NCBI GenBank assembly: GCA_902555535.1
Contig: CACDTB010000001.1
Location: 1-64,000 of the forward strand
DNA: 64,000 bases
Reading direction: 5' to 3'
From: an uncultured Pelagibacteraceae bacterium
Lineage (GTDB): Bacteria; Pseudomonadota; Alphaproteobacteria; Pelagibacterales; Pelagibacteraceae
Of the stretch, positions 31,716 through 41,816 are shown one piece after another. The notes beneath the pieces are model-generated. The model worked only from the letters and a program-made list of their open reading frames with translations. It was not told where the DNA came from and ran no database searches. A program made the translations under genes and the position numbers. Positions within the stretch are counted from its first letter, which is position 1. Each line of letters starts with the position of its first letter.

Positions 31716-32707
31716 TAAATTGATTCATCAATAGTTTCGACTTCATTTATTTTTGACTCAAATTCCCTCAGTCGCTTATAAACACTTGCTAATTCAATTA
31801 TAGTTGGCCAAGCTTTTAATATATATTGCATTGAACCTTCAACTCTACCAAAAGCTCTTATAATTTGTTGCATTACCCCTAATGTAACTGCACCAGCCAC
31901 AATTGCAGGAGCTAAAAATACGTATGCAGATAGAACATTTGCTTGTAAATAAGCAATTCTTCCAATGTTAAAGTACAAATATCTAATATAACTCAAAAAA
32001 TGAATTTCTCTTACTCCATTAAAAAGTTCTTCAATTGATTTTGGTCTAATAGAACCATCATCTTCAGCAACTACTAAAATTTTTCTATAAGCAGCTTCTT
32101 TTTTTTGAAGATCATATTCAACGCCTACGAGCCTTAAAATTAAACCCAAAACAATTAAAAAAATAGTACCACCTACTGACCAAATTAATGCACCAACTAT
32201 TAGTCCATAATCCCAATCACCAAAAAAGAAAATTGGTATACTCACGCTCAGTCCAAACAATATTGGCATAAATTCAACTAAAATCATTAAAGCCTCAATT
32301 AAGCTTGTTCCTAAGGACTCCATTATTCTACTAAATTTTATTGTATCTTCTTGAACTCTTTGAGAGGCACCTTCAATTTTTCGAGCCTTTTCATAAACAG
32401 AATGATACCATTCTACCATTGCTGTTCTCCATCTAAATAAATAATGAGATGTAAAAAAACTTACTGCTACAGCAACACCCACATACATTGCTGCTAATAA
32501 AATAAATGACAATAAACTTGCCCAATATTCATCTATTGTTATAGCATTAGGCTTGGCTAATGCTTTTTGTATCATATCGTAAAATTCACCAAACCATTCA
32601 TTGATTTTTACGTCAATTTTAACTTGAATCCACAATGAGGATAAAATTAATATTGAACCCAACCAAGACCACATCAGCCATTTTTTTAATTTAAAAAATC
32701 TAAACAT
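31715..32707 (-). CDS. SbmA/BacA-like peptide transporter family
   Basis: IKINEWFGEFYD..., ASQRVQEDTIKFSRIMESLG, single TM-domain protein without NBD. Confidence 0.8.
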   Translation of the reverse strand: MFRFFKLKKWLMWSWLGSILILSSLWIQVKIDVKINEWFGEFYDMIQKALAKPNAITIDEYWASLLSFILLAAMYVGVAVAVSFFTSHYLFRWRTAMVEWYHSVYEKARKIEGASQRVQEDTIKFSRIMESLGTSLIEALMILVEFMPILFGLSVSIPIFFFGDWDYGLIVGALIWSVGGTIFLIVLGLILRLVGVEYDLQKKEAAYRKILVVAEDDGSIRPKSIEELFNGVREIHFLSYIRYLYFNIGRIAYLQANVLSAYVFLAPAIVAGAVTLGVMQQIIRAFGRVEGSMQYILKAWPTIIELASVYKRLREFESKINEVETIDESI

Positions 32708-32710
32708 TAG

Positions 32711-32992
32711 TTATTTTAGAAAATTATCAGCATATGATTTTTTAATTATTTTTCTTTTTTTAGGTTCAAGTATATCAAAATCAATCTTTTTCTTTTTTGC
32801 ATATTTAATAGCTAATTCTTTAGATGAAAATTCTAATTTCAATTCACTTAAAGTGTCAGACGAACTCTCCCATCCCATTAATGGATTTTTAGTTGGGTCT
32901 TTCGTTATAAATTCTAAAATCCATTTATTACTTTTTGCAGTACCAGACTGCATTGGATTTTTATTGGGTATATAAATTATAGCTTTGGGCAT
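32711..32992 (-). CDS. NADH dehydrogenase accessory subunit (NDUFS4/ETC complex I, PF04800-like)
   Basis: AIIYIPNKNPMQSGTAKSNKWILEF...NPLMGWESSSDT. Confidence 0.85.
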   Translation of the reverse strand: MPKAIIYIPNKNPMQSGTAKSNKWILEFITKDPTKNPLMGWESSSDTLSELKLEFSSKELAIKYAKKKKIDFDILEPKKRKIIKKSYADNFLK

Positions 32993-32997
32993 AGTAA

Positions 32998-33074
<77 letters not shown>

Positions 33075-33314
33075 AGTGGTGTCCTTATACGCATAATCAT
33101 TGATCTTTTCAACTATTTAAAGAAAGATAAAACAATACTAAAAGTAAACATTAGGTGATTATTATTTAATTACTTTTGTTTAGATTAAAAATAATGATTA
33201 AATATAAGAGAGATTAATCTTATTTTTAACAATTATTATTGTGTAATGGTATTATTATAATTAAATACTATTATACCCTCACTAAAGTTAAATATTTATT
33301 AAGAATAAAACTAT

Positions 33315-33539
33315 ATGAATAAAAATACTGAAAAGGTGGTTATTGATATAATTTTAAAAACTTTAAAAATTAAAAAAAAAGATATAAAATTAAATACAGC
33401 TATAGGTTCTATTCCCGAATGGGATTCATTAGCACATTTAAATATCTTTATGAATATTAGTAAAAAATTTAAAAACATTAATATAAATAAAGCATCAAAA
33501 GCAAAATCTGTGAAAGATTGGATAGATTTAGTAAAATGA
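33315..33539 (+). CDS. Stand-alone acyl/peptidyl carrier protein
   Basis: GSIPEWDSLAHLNIFM: DSL phosphopantetheine site. Confidence 0.85.
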   Translation: MNKNTEKVVIDIILKTLKIKKKDIKLNTAIGSIPEWDSLAHLNIFMNISKKFKNININKASKAKSVKDWIDLVK

Positions 33540-34177
33540 ATTTTGATTTTATAAAAGGTAAAATTAAAAATATTAATATAAAAATTACTGAGAGTTTTAA
33601 TAAATTACCTCCAGATAAAAATGAAAAGTCTAAAAATTATTTTTTTAGATTTAGAAGATACTCTAGATTAAATTATATAAGTAAAAAATTCACTATGGAT
33701 CCAGGTAGTGATTTTTATCAAAAAAAAAAAATGAATAGATACTCAGGGGGAAAAATTAGAAGATTTGCTAGTATTGACAAAAAAACACTCAATCATGTTA
33801 TTGAATTAATTAAAAAAAATTTTGTTATTTTTCTAAATCCAAATAAAAATTACAAATTTGGAATACATTTTTTAAGAATTAAATGTGGAAATAATTTTGT
33901 TGGATATCCTGTTCCAGAAGGATGGCATAAAGATGGTTTTGATTTTGTAATAGTTTTGAACATAATATCAAAAAATATTATGGGTGGTACTACTAGACTT
34001 AAGACCAATATGAATTTAGATAAAAAGGATGATTTTGCAGAATTTTTAAAAAAAGGCGAATTTATTTTCTTTGATGACAAAAAATATAACCATTACACTG
34101 ATCCGATTACTATAGGTAAAGAAAAAAAAAAATCATTTAGAGATACAATTGTAATTACCATTAAAACCTCAAATTAA
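33536..34177 (+). CDS. 2OG-Fe dioxygenase (PF10014-like)
   Basis: GWHKDGFDFVIVLN...MGGTTRL...GEFIFFDDKKYNHYTDPI...RDTIVITI; start placed at MNFDF. Confidence 0.72.
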   Translation: MNFDFIKGKIKNINIKITESFNKLPPDKNEKSKNYFFRFRRYSRLNYISKKFTMDPGSDFYQKKKMNRYSGGKIRRFASIDKKTLNHVIELIKKNFVIFLNPNKNYKFGIHFLRIKCGNNFVGYPVPEGWHKDGFDFVIVLNIISKNIMGGTTRLKTNMNLDKKDDFAEFLKKGEFIFFDDKKYNHYTDPITIGKEKKKSFRDTIVITIKTSN

Positions 34178-35607
34178 TGTCATATAATTACAGCAATGAT
34201 TTAAAAAAAATAGTTATTAATTATTTAAATCAATCTAAACAAAAAAATATTTTTTTTGCAGACTCAGTAAAGAAATATAATCAAAAACAATTTGTCTCTA
34301 AAGTATTTAAATATAAAAACGAATTAAACAAAATCTGGAAAAATACAAAAAATAGAAGCGTAGGTATCTTATTAGATCGTAGTATTGACTATATAGCAAT
34401 AATAATGGCGACTTGGCTATGTGAAGGTTATTATGTACCACTTTCTACTGTCTCACCCAAAAAAAATACTAATTATCAAATTAAAAATTCAAATTTATCT
34501 TTAATAGTAAGTAAAAAAAATGGTTTGGTAAAATTTAAAAAAATTTTAACTAAACCTAAAAAAGATTTAGCAAAAAAAATTGATATTGCATATATAATCT
34601 TTACATCAGGTAGTACTGGTCAAAAAAAAGGTGTAATTATAAAAAAAAGTTCTTTTATTAATTATGTAAATAATCTTAGAAAAGTTTTTGAAAAAAAAAC
34701 AAAACCAAAATCTATTCTAATTAATGGAGAAATGACTTTTGATATTTCATTGGCAGACTTTGCTTTTGCATTTATTTTTAATGCAGGATTATCAATAACA
34801 AATGACTCAAGAAATTTAATTTCCCTCATTTTTATGCTTAGTAAATATAAAATAAATTCTTTATATGTTGTGCCTAGTACTTTAGAAAAAATTAGTGTTT
34901 TTTTAAAAAAAAATAAAAACTATGATTTCTCAAATACTATCCAAATAAACTGTGGGGGTGAATTACTGTCATATAAATTAGTAAATGATGTGAAAAAAAT
35001 TTTTAAAAATGCAGATTTTTATAATTTTTATGGTCCTACAGAATTCACAATAAATGCAACTTATCATAAGATTGATTTAAATAGGCATTACGCATCTGAT
35101 ACTATACCAATAGGAAAAACTCTGCCAAATATAAATTATATTATAAAAAAAAGAAAAAAAAATGATACTCAAGGTGAACTTTTATTAAGTGGTGATCAAT
35201 TAATGTATGGATATACTAATGCAAAAAATCCTTTTTTTAGGTCTGATAAGCAAATTTATTATAAAACTGGAGATTTGGTTTATGAAAATAAAAATGATGG
35301 ATTATATTTCGTATCAAGAGAAAAAGATTATATAAAACATTTAGGTTATAGAATTAATTTAGAAAATATTCAAAAAATTATAAGTAAAAAATGTAATATA
35401 GAATGCAAAGTTGTCTATAAAAATAACAAATTAATTGGATTTATAAAATCCAAAAAAAAAATTAGTTCAAACGAAATTTTGAATAAAATAAAACCTTTGT
35501 TAGAAATCTATGAAATACCAAATCAATATATTTTTATAAAAAATTTTTTTTACACCTCATCGGGTAAAATAGATACACCAAAAATGATAAAAAAATATAT
35601 TGAGTGA
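34177..35607 (+). CDS. AMP-binding adenylation enzyme (NRPS-like A domain)
   Basis: YIIFTSGSTGQKKGV, NFYGPTEFT, YKTGDLVYEN, GYRINL, SSGKIDTPKM. Confidence 0.93.
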   Translation: MSYNYSNDLKKIVINYLNQSKQKNIFFADSVKKYNQKQFVSKVFKYKNELNKIWKNTKNRSVGILLDRSIDYIAIIMATWLCEGYYVPLSTVSPKKNTNYQIKNSNLSLIVSKKNGLVKFKKILTKPKKDLAKKIDIAYIIFTSGSTGQKKGVIIKKSSFINYVNNLRKVFEKKTKPKSILINGEMTFDISLADFAFAFIFNAGLSITNDSRNLISLIFMLSKYKINSLYVVPSTLEKISVFLKKNKNYDFSNTIQINCGGELLSYKLVNDVKKIFKNADFYNFYGPTEFTINATYHKIDLNRHYASDTIPIGKTLPNINYIIKKRKKNDTQGELLLSGDQLMYGYTNAKNPFFRSDKQIYYKTGDLVYENKNDGLYFVSREKDYIKHLGYRINLENIQKIISKKCNIECKVVYKNNKLIGFIKSKKKISSNEILNKIKPLLEIYEIPNQYIFIKNFFYTSSGKIDTPKMIKKYIE

Positions 35608-36389
35608 TTATGAATTATATTCACACAGATTATTATAATTTCTTATTCAAAACAAATTTTGTTAAGTCGCAAAAAATTAATCCTAAAAACGGATTGAGCT
35701 TAATGGAAAAAAAATTATTAAAATTAGGTTCAAAAAATATAATTATTCCAACCTATAATTATGATTTTGTTAAAAATAAAATCTTCAATATAAGAAAAGA
35801 TAAAAGTCAATCAGGAAGTTTTACTGAATATTTTAGAAAAAAAAATATCCAAAATAGAACCAGAATTCCTATTTATTCCTCATGTTCTAATTTTAAAATT
35901 AAAAAATTTCAAAATATAAAAAAAATTATTGATGTACTGGGAAAGGACTCAGATTTTAATTATTTGATGAAAAATAACGGTAATATTATACATTTTGAGT
36001 GTAATTTTGGATCTACTTTTATGATATTTATTGAAAAAATAAATTTCGAAAAAATAATTTATAGATATTCAAAAATAATAAATGGTACTTTTCTAGATGG
36101 AAATAAAAAAAAAAATATTTCAATTGATTTATTTGTTAGACCAAGAAAACTTAATATTACATATGATCTAAATAAAATAAAAAAAGATTTATTCAAAAAT
36201 AAAATATTAAAACAAAAAAAAATTGAAGGGTTTAATTATTTTATATATAACTCAGTTAAATTTTTTGAATTTTGTAATTATAAACTAAATAAAGATAGTT
36301 TATATTTTTTAGACAAGAAGTCTAAAAATGAGTTAAAAAAAAATAATATTAATTTAAATAACAAAGAAAAAATCAAAAAATTCGATTGA
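35604..36389 (+). CDS. AAC(3)/YokD-like N-acyltransferase, diverged
   Basis: IIIPTYNYDF...FNIRKDKSQSGSFTEYFRK...RIPIYSSCSNF...LGKDSDFNYLMKNNGNIIHFECNFGSTFMIFIEKI follows the antibiotic-NAT pattern. Confidence 0.6.
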   Translation: MIMNYIHTDYYNFLFKTNFVKSQKINPKNGLSLMEKKLLKLGSKNIIIPTYNYDFVKNKIFNIRKDKSQSGSFTEYFRKKNIQNRTRIPIYSSCSNFKIKKFQNIKKIIDVLGKDSDFNYLMKNNGNIIHFECNFGSTFMIFIEKINFEKIIYRYSKIINGTFLDGNKKKNISIDLFVRPRKLNITYDLNKIKKDLFKNKILKQKKIEGFNYFIYNSVKFFEFCNYKLNKDSLYFLDKKSKNELKKNNINLNNKEKIKKFD

Positions 36390-36573
36390 AAAATTAGTAC
36401 TAGGTAATTTATATATTCTATATAATTTTATGAGATTAGTTATTAACCAAGATTCGGTACCTTTTTATAATTCTATTAAATCGTTGAATTAATTTAATAG
36501 TTATTACTAATTTCAAAGCATAAAGTGATAAAAATAAAAAAAACATAATAAAAAAATCTGATATATACAAAAT

Positions 36574-37023
36574 ATGATTATTACTTGCCCTAATTGTAAA
36601 AAGAAGTTTGAGATCGACTCTTCCCTAATGCCACCAGAAGGAAGAAATTTACAATGTGGTTCATGTGATAATGTTTGGTTTTATGAAGTTAAAGTTGAAA
36701 GCCCAGAGCCATTAAAATTAGATAAAAATATTTCAGATGATGGAAAAAGGGGAAATATAACTAAAAAAAAAGAAAATAATGAAAAAATATATAAAAAAAG
36801 ACAACCGGAGATTAAGAATAAATCTAAAAAAAATTTAGAAAAAACTAATAATAAATTTTTTTCTTATCTGGTTGTGTTTATTATATCCTTTATAGCATTA
36901 GTCATTTTGGTTGATACGTTAAAAACACCACTTATCAATACTTTTCCAGGGTTAGAGGTAATTTTATTTAACCTATTTGAGACATTGCAAGACTTAAAAC
37001 TATTTATTATAGACCTGTACTAA
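36574..37023 (+). CDS. MJ0042-type zinc-ribbon membrane protein
   Basis: MIITCPNCKKKFEIDSSLMPPEGRNLQCGSCDNVW plus one TM. Confidence 0.85.
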   Translation: MIITCPNCKKKFEIDSSLMPPEGRNLQCGSCDNVWFYEVKVESPEPLKLDKNISDDGKRGNITKKKENNEKIYKKRQPEIKNKSKKNLEKTNNKFFSYLVVFIISFIALVILVDTLKTPLINTFPGLEVILFNLFETLQDLKLFIIDLY

Positions 37024-37029
37024 TTTGCA

Positions 37030-38211
37030 ATGATTAATTATTTATCTAAACCTTTTAAATGGTTCTTTAAATTAGAAGCTGCGAGCGGACTTGTATTATT
37101 ATTTGCTGCAATAATTGCTTTAATAATTAGTAACTCTGATTTTGCTGAATTATACTTTTCAACTTTAAATAAATACTTATTTATAGGTATCAATGACTTT
37201 GGATTAAAATTATCAGTATTGCATTGGATAAATGATGCTTTAATGGCAATATTCTTTTTTTTTGTTACCCTAGAAATTAAAAGAGAGTTTTTGCAAGGTG
37301 AACTTTCAAATATTAAACAGGCTTTATTACCAATAATAGCAGCTGTTGGTGGAATGCTTGTGCCAGCATTGTTTTATGTTTTTATAAATCTTGGTGATAG
37401 TGAAACTTTGAATGGTTGGGCAATTCCATCAGCCACTGATATAGCTTTTTCTTTGGGAGTTTTATCTTTGTTGGGTAAAAGAGTTCCTTTATCATTAAAA
37501 GTATTTTTAACTGCATTGGCAATAATTGATGATTTGGGAGCAATAGTAATTATTGCCCTATTCTATTCTGGAGATTTGAGTATTAAATATTTAACTTTAA
37601 TGCTATTAGCTTTTATTATTTTGTTATTGATTAACAAATTTAATATTAAAAAATTCCTACCTTATTTGGTTGTAGGACTTTTCCTTTGGGATTTTACACA
37701 TAATTCTGGTATCCATGCTACTATTGCTGGTGTTTTGCTAGCTATGACAATTCCTCATAGAAAAAAAGATAAAGATTTTTCTTTATTAATTAAAATCGAA
37801 CATGGAATTAGTCCATATGTTGCTTTTGGTATTATGCCTTTATTTGCTTTCGCTAACGCTGGTGTATCTTTAGAAGGATTATCTTTTGCTTCGTTATTAG
37901 ATAAGGTTCCATTGGGTATTGTGCTGGGGCTATTCCTTGGAAAACAACTGGGTGTTTTTATATTTTCTTATGTATCTATAAAATTAAAAGTAGCTCAAAT
38001 GCCTAATAACACAAGTTGGTACAATTTTTATGGTGTGGGAGTTCTTACTGGTATTGGATTTACAATGAGTTTATTTGTTGGAAATTTAGCTTTTGCAGAA
38101 AATATGCAATATATGGATGGTGTAAAAATTGGGGTATTAACTGGATCATTGTTATCAACTTTATTTGGATATTTTTTAATATTACTTACTCCAAATAAAC
38201 CTAGTCAATGA
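37030..38211 (+). CDS. nhaA: Na+/H+ antiporter NhaA
   Basis: LHWINDALMAIFFFFVTLEIKREF, PSATDIAFSLGVL, AIIDDLGAI. Confidence 0.97.
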   Translation: MINYLSKPFKWFFKLEAASGLVLLFAAIIALIISNSDFAELYFSTLNKYLFIGINDFGLKLSVLHWINDALMAIFFFFVTLEIKREFLQGELSNIKQALLPIIAAVGGMLVPALFYVFINLGDSETLNGWAIPSATDIAFSLGVLSLLGKRVPLSLKVFLTALAIIDDLGAIVIIALFYSGDLSIKYLTLMLLAFIILLLINKFNIKKFLPYLVVGLFLWDFTHNSGIHATIAGVLLAMTIPHRKKDKDFSLLIKIEHGISPYVAFGIMPLFAFANAGVSLEGLSFASLLDKVPLGIVLGLFLGKQLGVFIFSYVSIKLKVAQMPNNTSWYNFYGVGVLTGIGFTMSLFVGNLAFAENMQYMDGVKIGVLTGSLLSTLFGYFLILLTPNKPSQ

Positions 38212-38750
38212 GAAAAATAATATATCTATTATCTATAGTTATGTTTTTTTTTAAAAATTCAGCAACAGCAAACTATGAAAAAAATTTTTATGATTACAGG
38301 ATAGAAAGTATAACAGGTGAAACAATTAATTTTAAAGATTACAAGAATAAAGTAATCTTGGTAGTAAACACAGCTAGTTATTGTGGTTTCACTAAACAAT
38401 ATGATGAATTACAAGAATTATGGGATCTATATAAAGACAAAGGTTTAATTGTACTGGGTATCCCATCTAATTCATTTAACCAAGAAAAAAATACCAATGC
38501 TGACGTTAAAGAATTTTGTGAAATTAATTTTAATATAAATTTTCCGCTCACAACTATAACAGAAGTCAAAGGCGAAAATGCTCATGAAATTTATTTATGG
38601 GCCAAAGAAAATCACGGCAAATCTGCAGTACCAAAGTGGAATTTTCATAAAATTTTGATAAACAAAGAAGGTAAAGTTGAAGATACATTTACATCATTTA
38701 CTAAACCAATGTCAAAAAAAATTAGATTAAAAATAGAAAAAATTTTATAA
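38208..38750 (+). CDS. Glutathione peroxidase
   Basis: VNTASYCGFTKQYDELQ, IPSNSFNQE, PKWNFHK. Confidence 0.9.
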   Translation: MRKIIYLLSIVMFFFKNSATANYEKNFYDYRIESITGETINFKDYKNKVILVVNTASYCGFTKQYDELQELWDLYKDKGLIVLGIPSNSFNQEKNTNADVKEFCEINFNINFPLTTITEVKGENAHEIYLWAKENHGKSAVPKWNFHKILINKEGKVEDTFTSFTKPMSKKIRLKIEKIL

Positions 38751-39515
38751 ATCTATTGTAAGTCCGTCGTATGCAGGAACAACATTTTTTGGTAACAATT
38801 TCTTTAATTTATTATAGTCCAAAATTGGTGATAAATTAGTTAAAATAGCCTTATTAGGTTTAAATTTTCCTATTATTGAAAGAGATGATTCTAAATTTAA
38901 ATGTGATGGATGATAATTATAACCTAGGCAATCAATTATTAACCATTGAAGATTTTTAAAAAATTTAAAATTTTTATTATGAATTTTATTTACATCACTT
39001 ATATATGCTAATCTTCGGTCGATTATAAAACAGTTAGATTTAATTTTTCCATGTTCCACAACCACAGAATTAATTTTTATTTTTTTATATTTATTTTTAA
39101 TAATTATATATTTGGGCAATTTATGTAACTTTAGAGTTGCGGGATATTCTTTTGAATAACTTTTAAAAATATATGAGAAAGTATTTTTTAAATAACTAGA
39201 TGTAGGTTTATCAGCATAAACATTAATTTGTTTTTTTTCATTTATATAGAAAGACCTTAAATCATTTATACCATGGGTTTGATCAGCATGTAAATGTGAA
39301 AAGAATACTTTGTTAATTTTTTTAATTCTATGTCTCAAGAGTTGTTGTCTTAAATCGGGTGATGCATCAAATAAAATATTTTCATCAGTAGTTTTTATTA
39401 AAGCAGAACATCTTGTTCTATAATTTTTTTTATTTTTGGGGTCACAGTTTCCAAAAAATCCATCAGGCCTTGGTACACCCATTGAACTTCCACAGCCTAA
39501 AATAATAAACTTCAT
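38745..39515 (-). CDS. MBL-fold metallohydrolase (PhnP-like)
   Basis: GCGSSMGVPRPDG, HLHADQTHGI. Confidence 0.85.
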   Translation of the reverse strand: MKFIILGCGSSMGVPRPDGFFGNCDPKNKKNYRTRCSALIKTTDENILFDASPDLRQQLLRHRIKKINKVFFSHLHADQTHGINDLRSFYINEKKQINVYADKPTSSYLKNTFSYIFKSYSKEYPATLKLHKLPKYIIIKNKYKKIKINSVVVEHGKIKSNCFIIDRRLAYISDVNKIHNKNFKFFKNLQWLIIDCLGYNYHPSHLNLESSLSIIGKFKPNKAILTNLSPILDYNKLKKLLPKNVVPAYDGLTIDL

Positions 39516-39520
39516 AATTT

Positions 39521-40294
39521 TTAATTAAAAAAAAGCGTATTAAAATTTTCTGTAGTTTTTTTAATAAGATCTTGTTTAGATATATTTTTAATCTCTGCTA
39601 ACTTTGCGGCAGTAAAGTCTATAAATGATGGTTCGTTTTTTTTTCCTCTTTTAGGTACAGGTGCCAAAAAAGGACTATCAGTCTCAATTAAAATTTTGTC
39701 CATTGGAATGAATTTAAAAGTATCTTGTAATTCTAATGAATTTTTAAATGTAATGATACCGCTAGCAGAAAAATATGAATTTAAAGTCATTAATTTTTCA
39801 GAAAATTCTTTTGACCCTGTAAAACAATGCATCAGTATTTTAAGTTTCTCATTTTTATATTCATTTAAAATCTCAAAAGTTTCTTTTTCAGCATCTCTTG
39901 AATGAATAATTAATGGAATATTCGTTTTTGCAGAAGCTTCAATATGCACTCTAAAACTTGCTATTTGTTGATCTTTTTCACTATTATTATAATAAAAATC
40001 TAAACCTGTTTCTCCAATTCCAATAATTTTTGAATTTTCTTTCAAATTATCAATGATCTGTTTTGATGAAATTATATCTGTAGAGCTTTCATGAGGATGA
40101 ATACCAACAGTGCCATAAATCATCTTATCTCGATTAATTAATTCTTTCACTCTTGAAAAACTGTTAAACGAGGTTGATATAGTTAATAATTTTTCTATAC
40201 CTACATCTTTAGATCTTTGTATTACATTAGTTAAGTCACTTAATAATGGTTCGTGATCTAAATGGCAGTGTGAATCAATCATTATTTTTTTCAA
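39521..40294 (-). CDS. TatD-family DNase
   Basis: DSHCHLD, GTVGIHPHE, IGETGLDFYY, ETDSPFLAPVPKRGKKNEPSF. Confidence 0.95.
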   Translation of the reverse strand: MKKIMIDSHCHLDHEPLLSDLTNVIQRSKDVGIEKLLTISTSFNSFSRVKELINRDKMIYGTVGIHPHESSTDIISSKQIIDNLKENSKIIGIGETGLDFYYNNSEKDQQIASFRVHIEASAKTNIPLIIHSRDAEKETFEILNEYKNEKLKILMHCFTGSKEFSEKLMTLNSYFSASGIITFKNSLELQDTFKFIPMDKILIETDSPFLAPVPKRGKKNEPSFIDFTAAKLAEIKNISKQDLIKKTTENFNTLFFN

Positions 40295-41816
40295 TTTTTT
40301 TAAAAAGTATATCTATTTTATTTAATTTAATACCTTTAATTAAATATTCGTTATCTATAACTGTATGTAATTTTACTTTATCTTCTTCTATATCAAAAAT
40401 CTTTAATGCCTTTAAAGATGATTCTGGAATAACAGGGTACAATAAAAAACTTATTTTTCTTATAATTTCTAAAGCAGTGTAAACAATTGTATTTAATCTA
40501 ATTGGATCATCTTTTTTTTTCCAAGGCTCTTGATCATTAAAATATTTGTTAGCCTCAAAAAGAGAATTAACTATATAATCTATGTAAAAATTTATATTTT
40601 GATTGTCAATTTTAGACCTAATATTATCTAAATTATCTTTATACTTATTTAGCAATAATAAATCTTGATCTTGAAACTTAATTTCTAAAGGAATTTTTCC
40701 ATCGCAATTTTTAATAGCAAAAGCAGTTACACGCTGACATAAATTTCCATAATTATTAGCTAAATCACTATTAATACAATCTTCCAATCTTTCTTGTGAA
40801 ATATTGCCGTCGTTTCCAAAAGAAACTTCTTTAATTAAATAGTATCTTAAAGGATCTAAACCATACTCTTTAATTATTTCTAGCGGATCTAGTATATTCC
40901 CTTTAGATTTAGACATCTTTTCTTCACCAGACAATATCCAACCATGACCATAAACTCTCTTTGGTAAATCAATTTTAGCTGCTAATAAAAAAGCTGGCCA
41001 ATAGACAGCATGAAATCTAAGAATGTCTTTTCCAATTAAATGTATTGAAGCAGGCCAAAATTTTTTAAATAATTCATCATCTATATTGGGATAATTTAAT
41101 GCACTTAAATAATTTGTAAGTGCATCCAGCCAAACATATATTACATGGTTTTCATTATTTGGCACAGGTATTCCCCATGAAAAACTTTTCCTACTAACAG
41201 AAAGATCTTTAAGACCGCTTTTTACAAAACTAATAACTTCATTTTTTCTAGATTCAGGAGAAATAAAATCTGGATTGCTCTCATAATACTCTAATAAAGG
41301 TTTTTCCCACTTTGAAAGTCTAAAAAAATAGGATTCTTCTTCAATCCATTCAACGGACGATTTTGAGGATATAGCAATTTTTTTTCCATCTACTTCCTCT
41401 ATTTCATCTTCGTTATAAAAGGCTTCATCAGATACTGAATACCATCCAGAATAATTTGATAGGTAAATATCATCATTTTTTTCAAGTTCACTCCAAAGAT
41501 GTTGGACTGATCTTTTATGTCTTACTTCTGTGGTTCTTATAAAATCGGTATTTGACAAATTTAAAGTATCTGAAAGATCTCTAAAGGTCTGGCTTATTTG
41601 ATCACAAAATGTTTGAGGCTCCTTCCCTGCTTTTTCTGCAGAACGTTGAATTTTTAATCCATGTTCATCAGTACCAGTGAGAAAATGAACTTTATAATTA
41701 TCAATAAATTTAAACCGAGCAAAAAAATCTGCAATAATACTTGAGTATGCATGTCCCATATGAGGTTTTGCTGATGGGTAGTAAATAGGTGTCGTAATAT
41801 AGAAAGTTTTATCCAT
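40275..41816 (-). CDS. metG: Methionyl-tRNA synthetase
   Basis: PIYYPSAKPHMGHAYSSI, KMSKSKGN. Confidence 0.97.
   Translation of the reverse strand: MDKTFYITTPIYYPSAKPHMGHAYSSIIADFFARFKFIDNYKVHFLTGTDEHGLKIQRSAEKAGKEPQTFCDQISQTFRDLSDTLNLSNTDFIRTTEVRHKRSVQHLWSELEKNDDIYLSNYSGWYSVSDEAFYNEDEIEEVDGKKIAISSKSSVEWIEEESYFFRLSKWEKPLLEYYESNPDFISPESRKNEVISFVKSGLKDLSVSRKSFSWGIPVPNNENHVIYVWLDALTNYLSALNYPNIDDELFKKFWPASIHLIGKDILRFHAVYWPAFLLAAKIDLPKRVYGHGWILSGEEKMSKSKGNILDPLEIIKEYGLDPLRYYLIKEVSFGNDGNISQERLEDCINSDLANNYGNLCQRVTAFAIKNCDGKIPLEIKFQDQDLLLLNKYKDNLDNIRSKIDNQNINFYIDYIVNSLFEANKYFNDQEPWKKKDDPIRLNTIVYTALEIIRKISFLLYPVIPESSLKALKIFDIEEDKVKLHTVIDNEYLIKGIKLNKIDILFKKIEKNND

Noticed and set aside
36473-36500. 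9-bp inverted repeat ctattaaat...atttaatag after the carrier cassette
   Set aside because: All A/T except one pair, no U-tract; not convincing as terminator or att site.
38016-38198. 60-aa ORF in nhaA, alternative frame
   Set aside because: Out-of-frame with the clear NhaA C-terminus.
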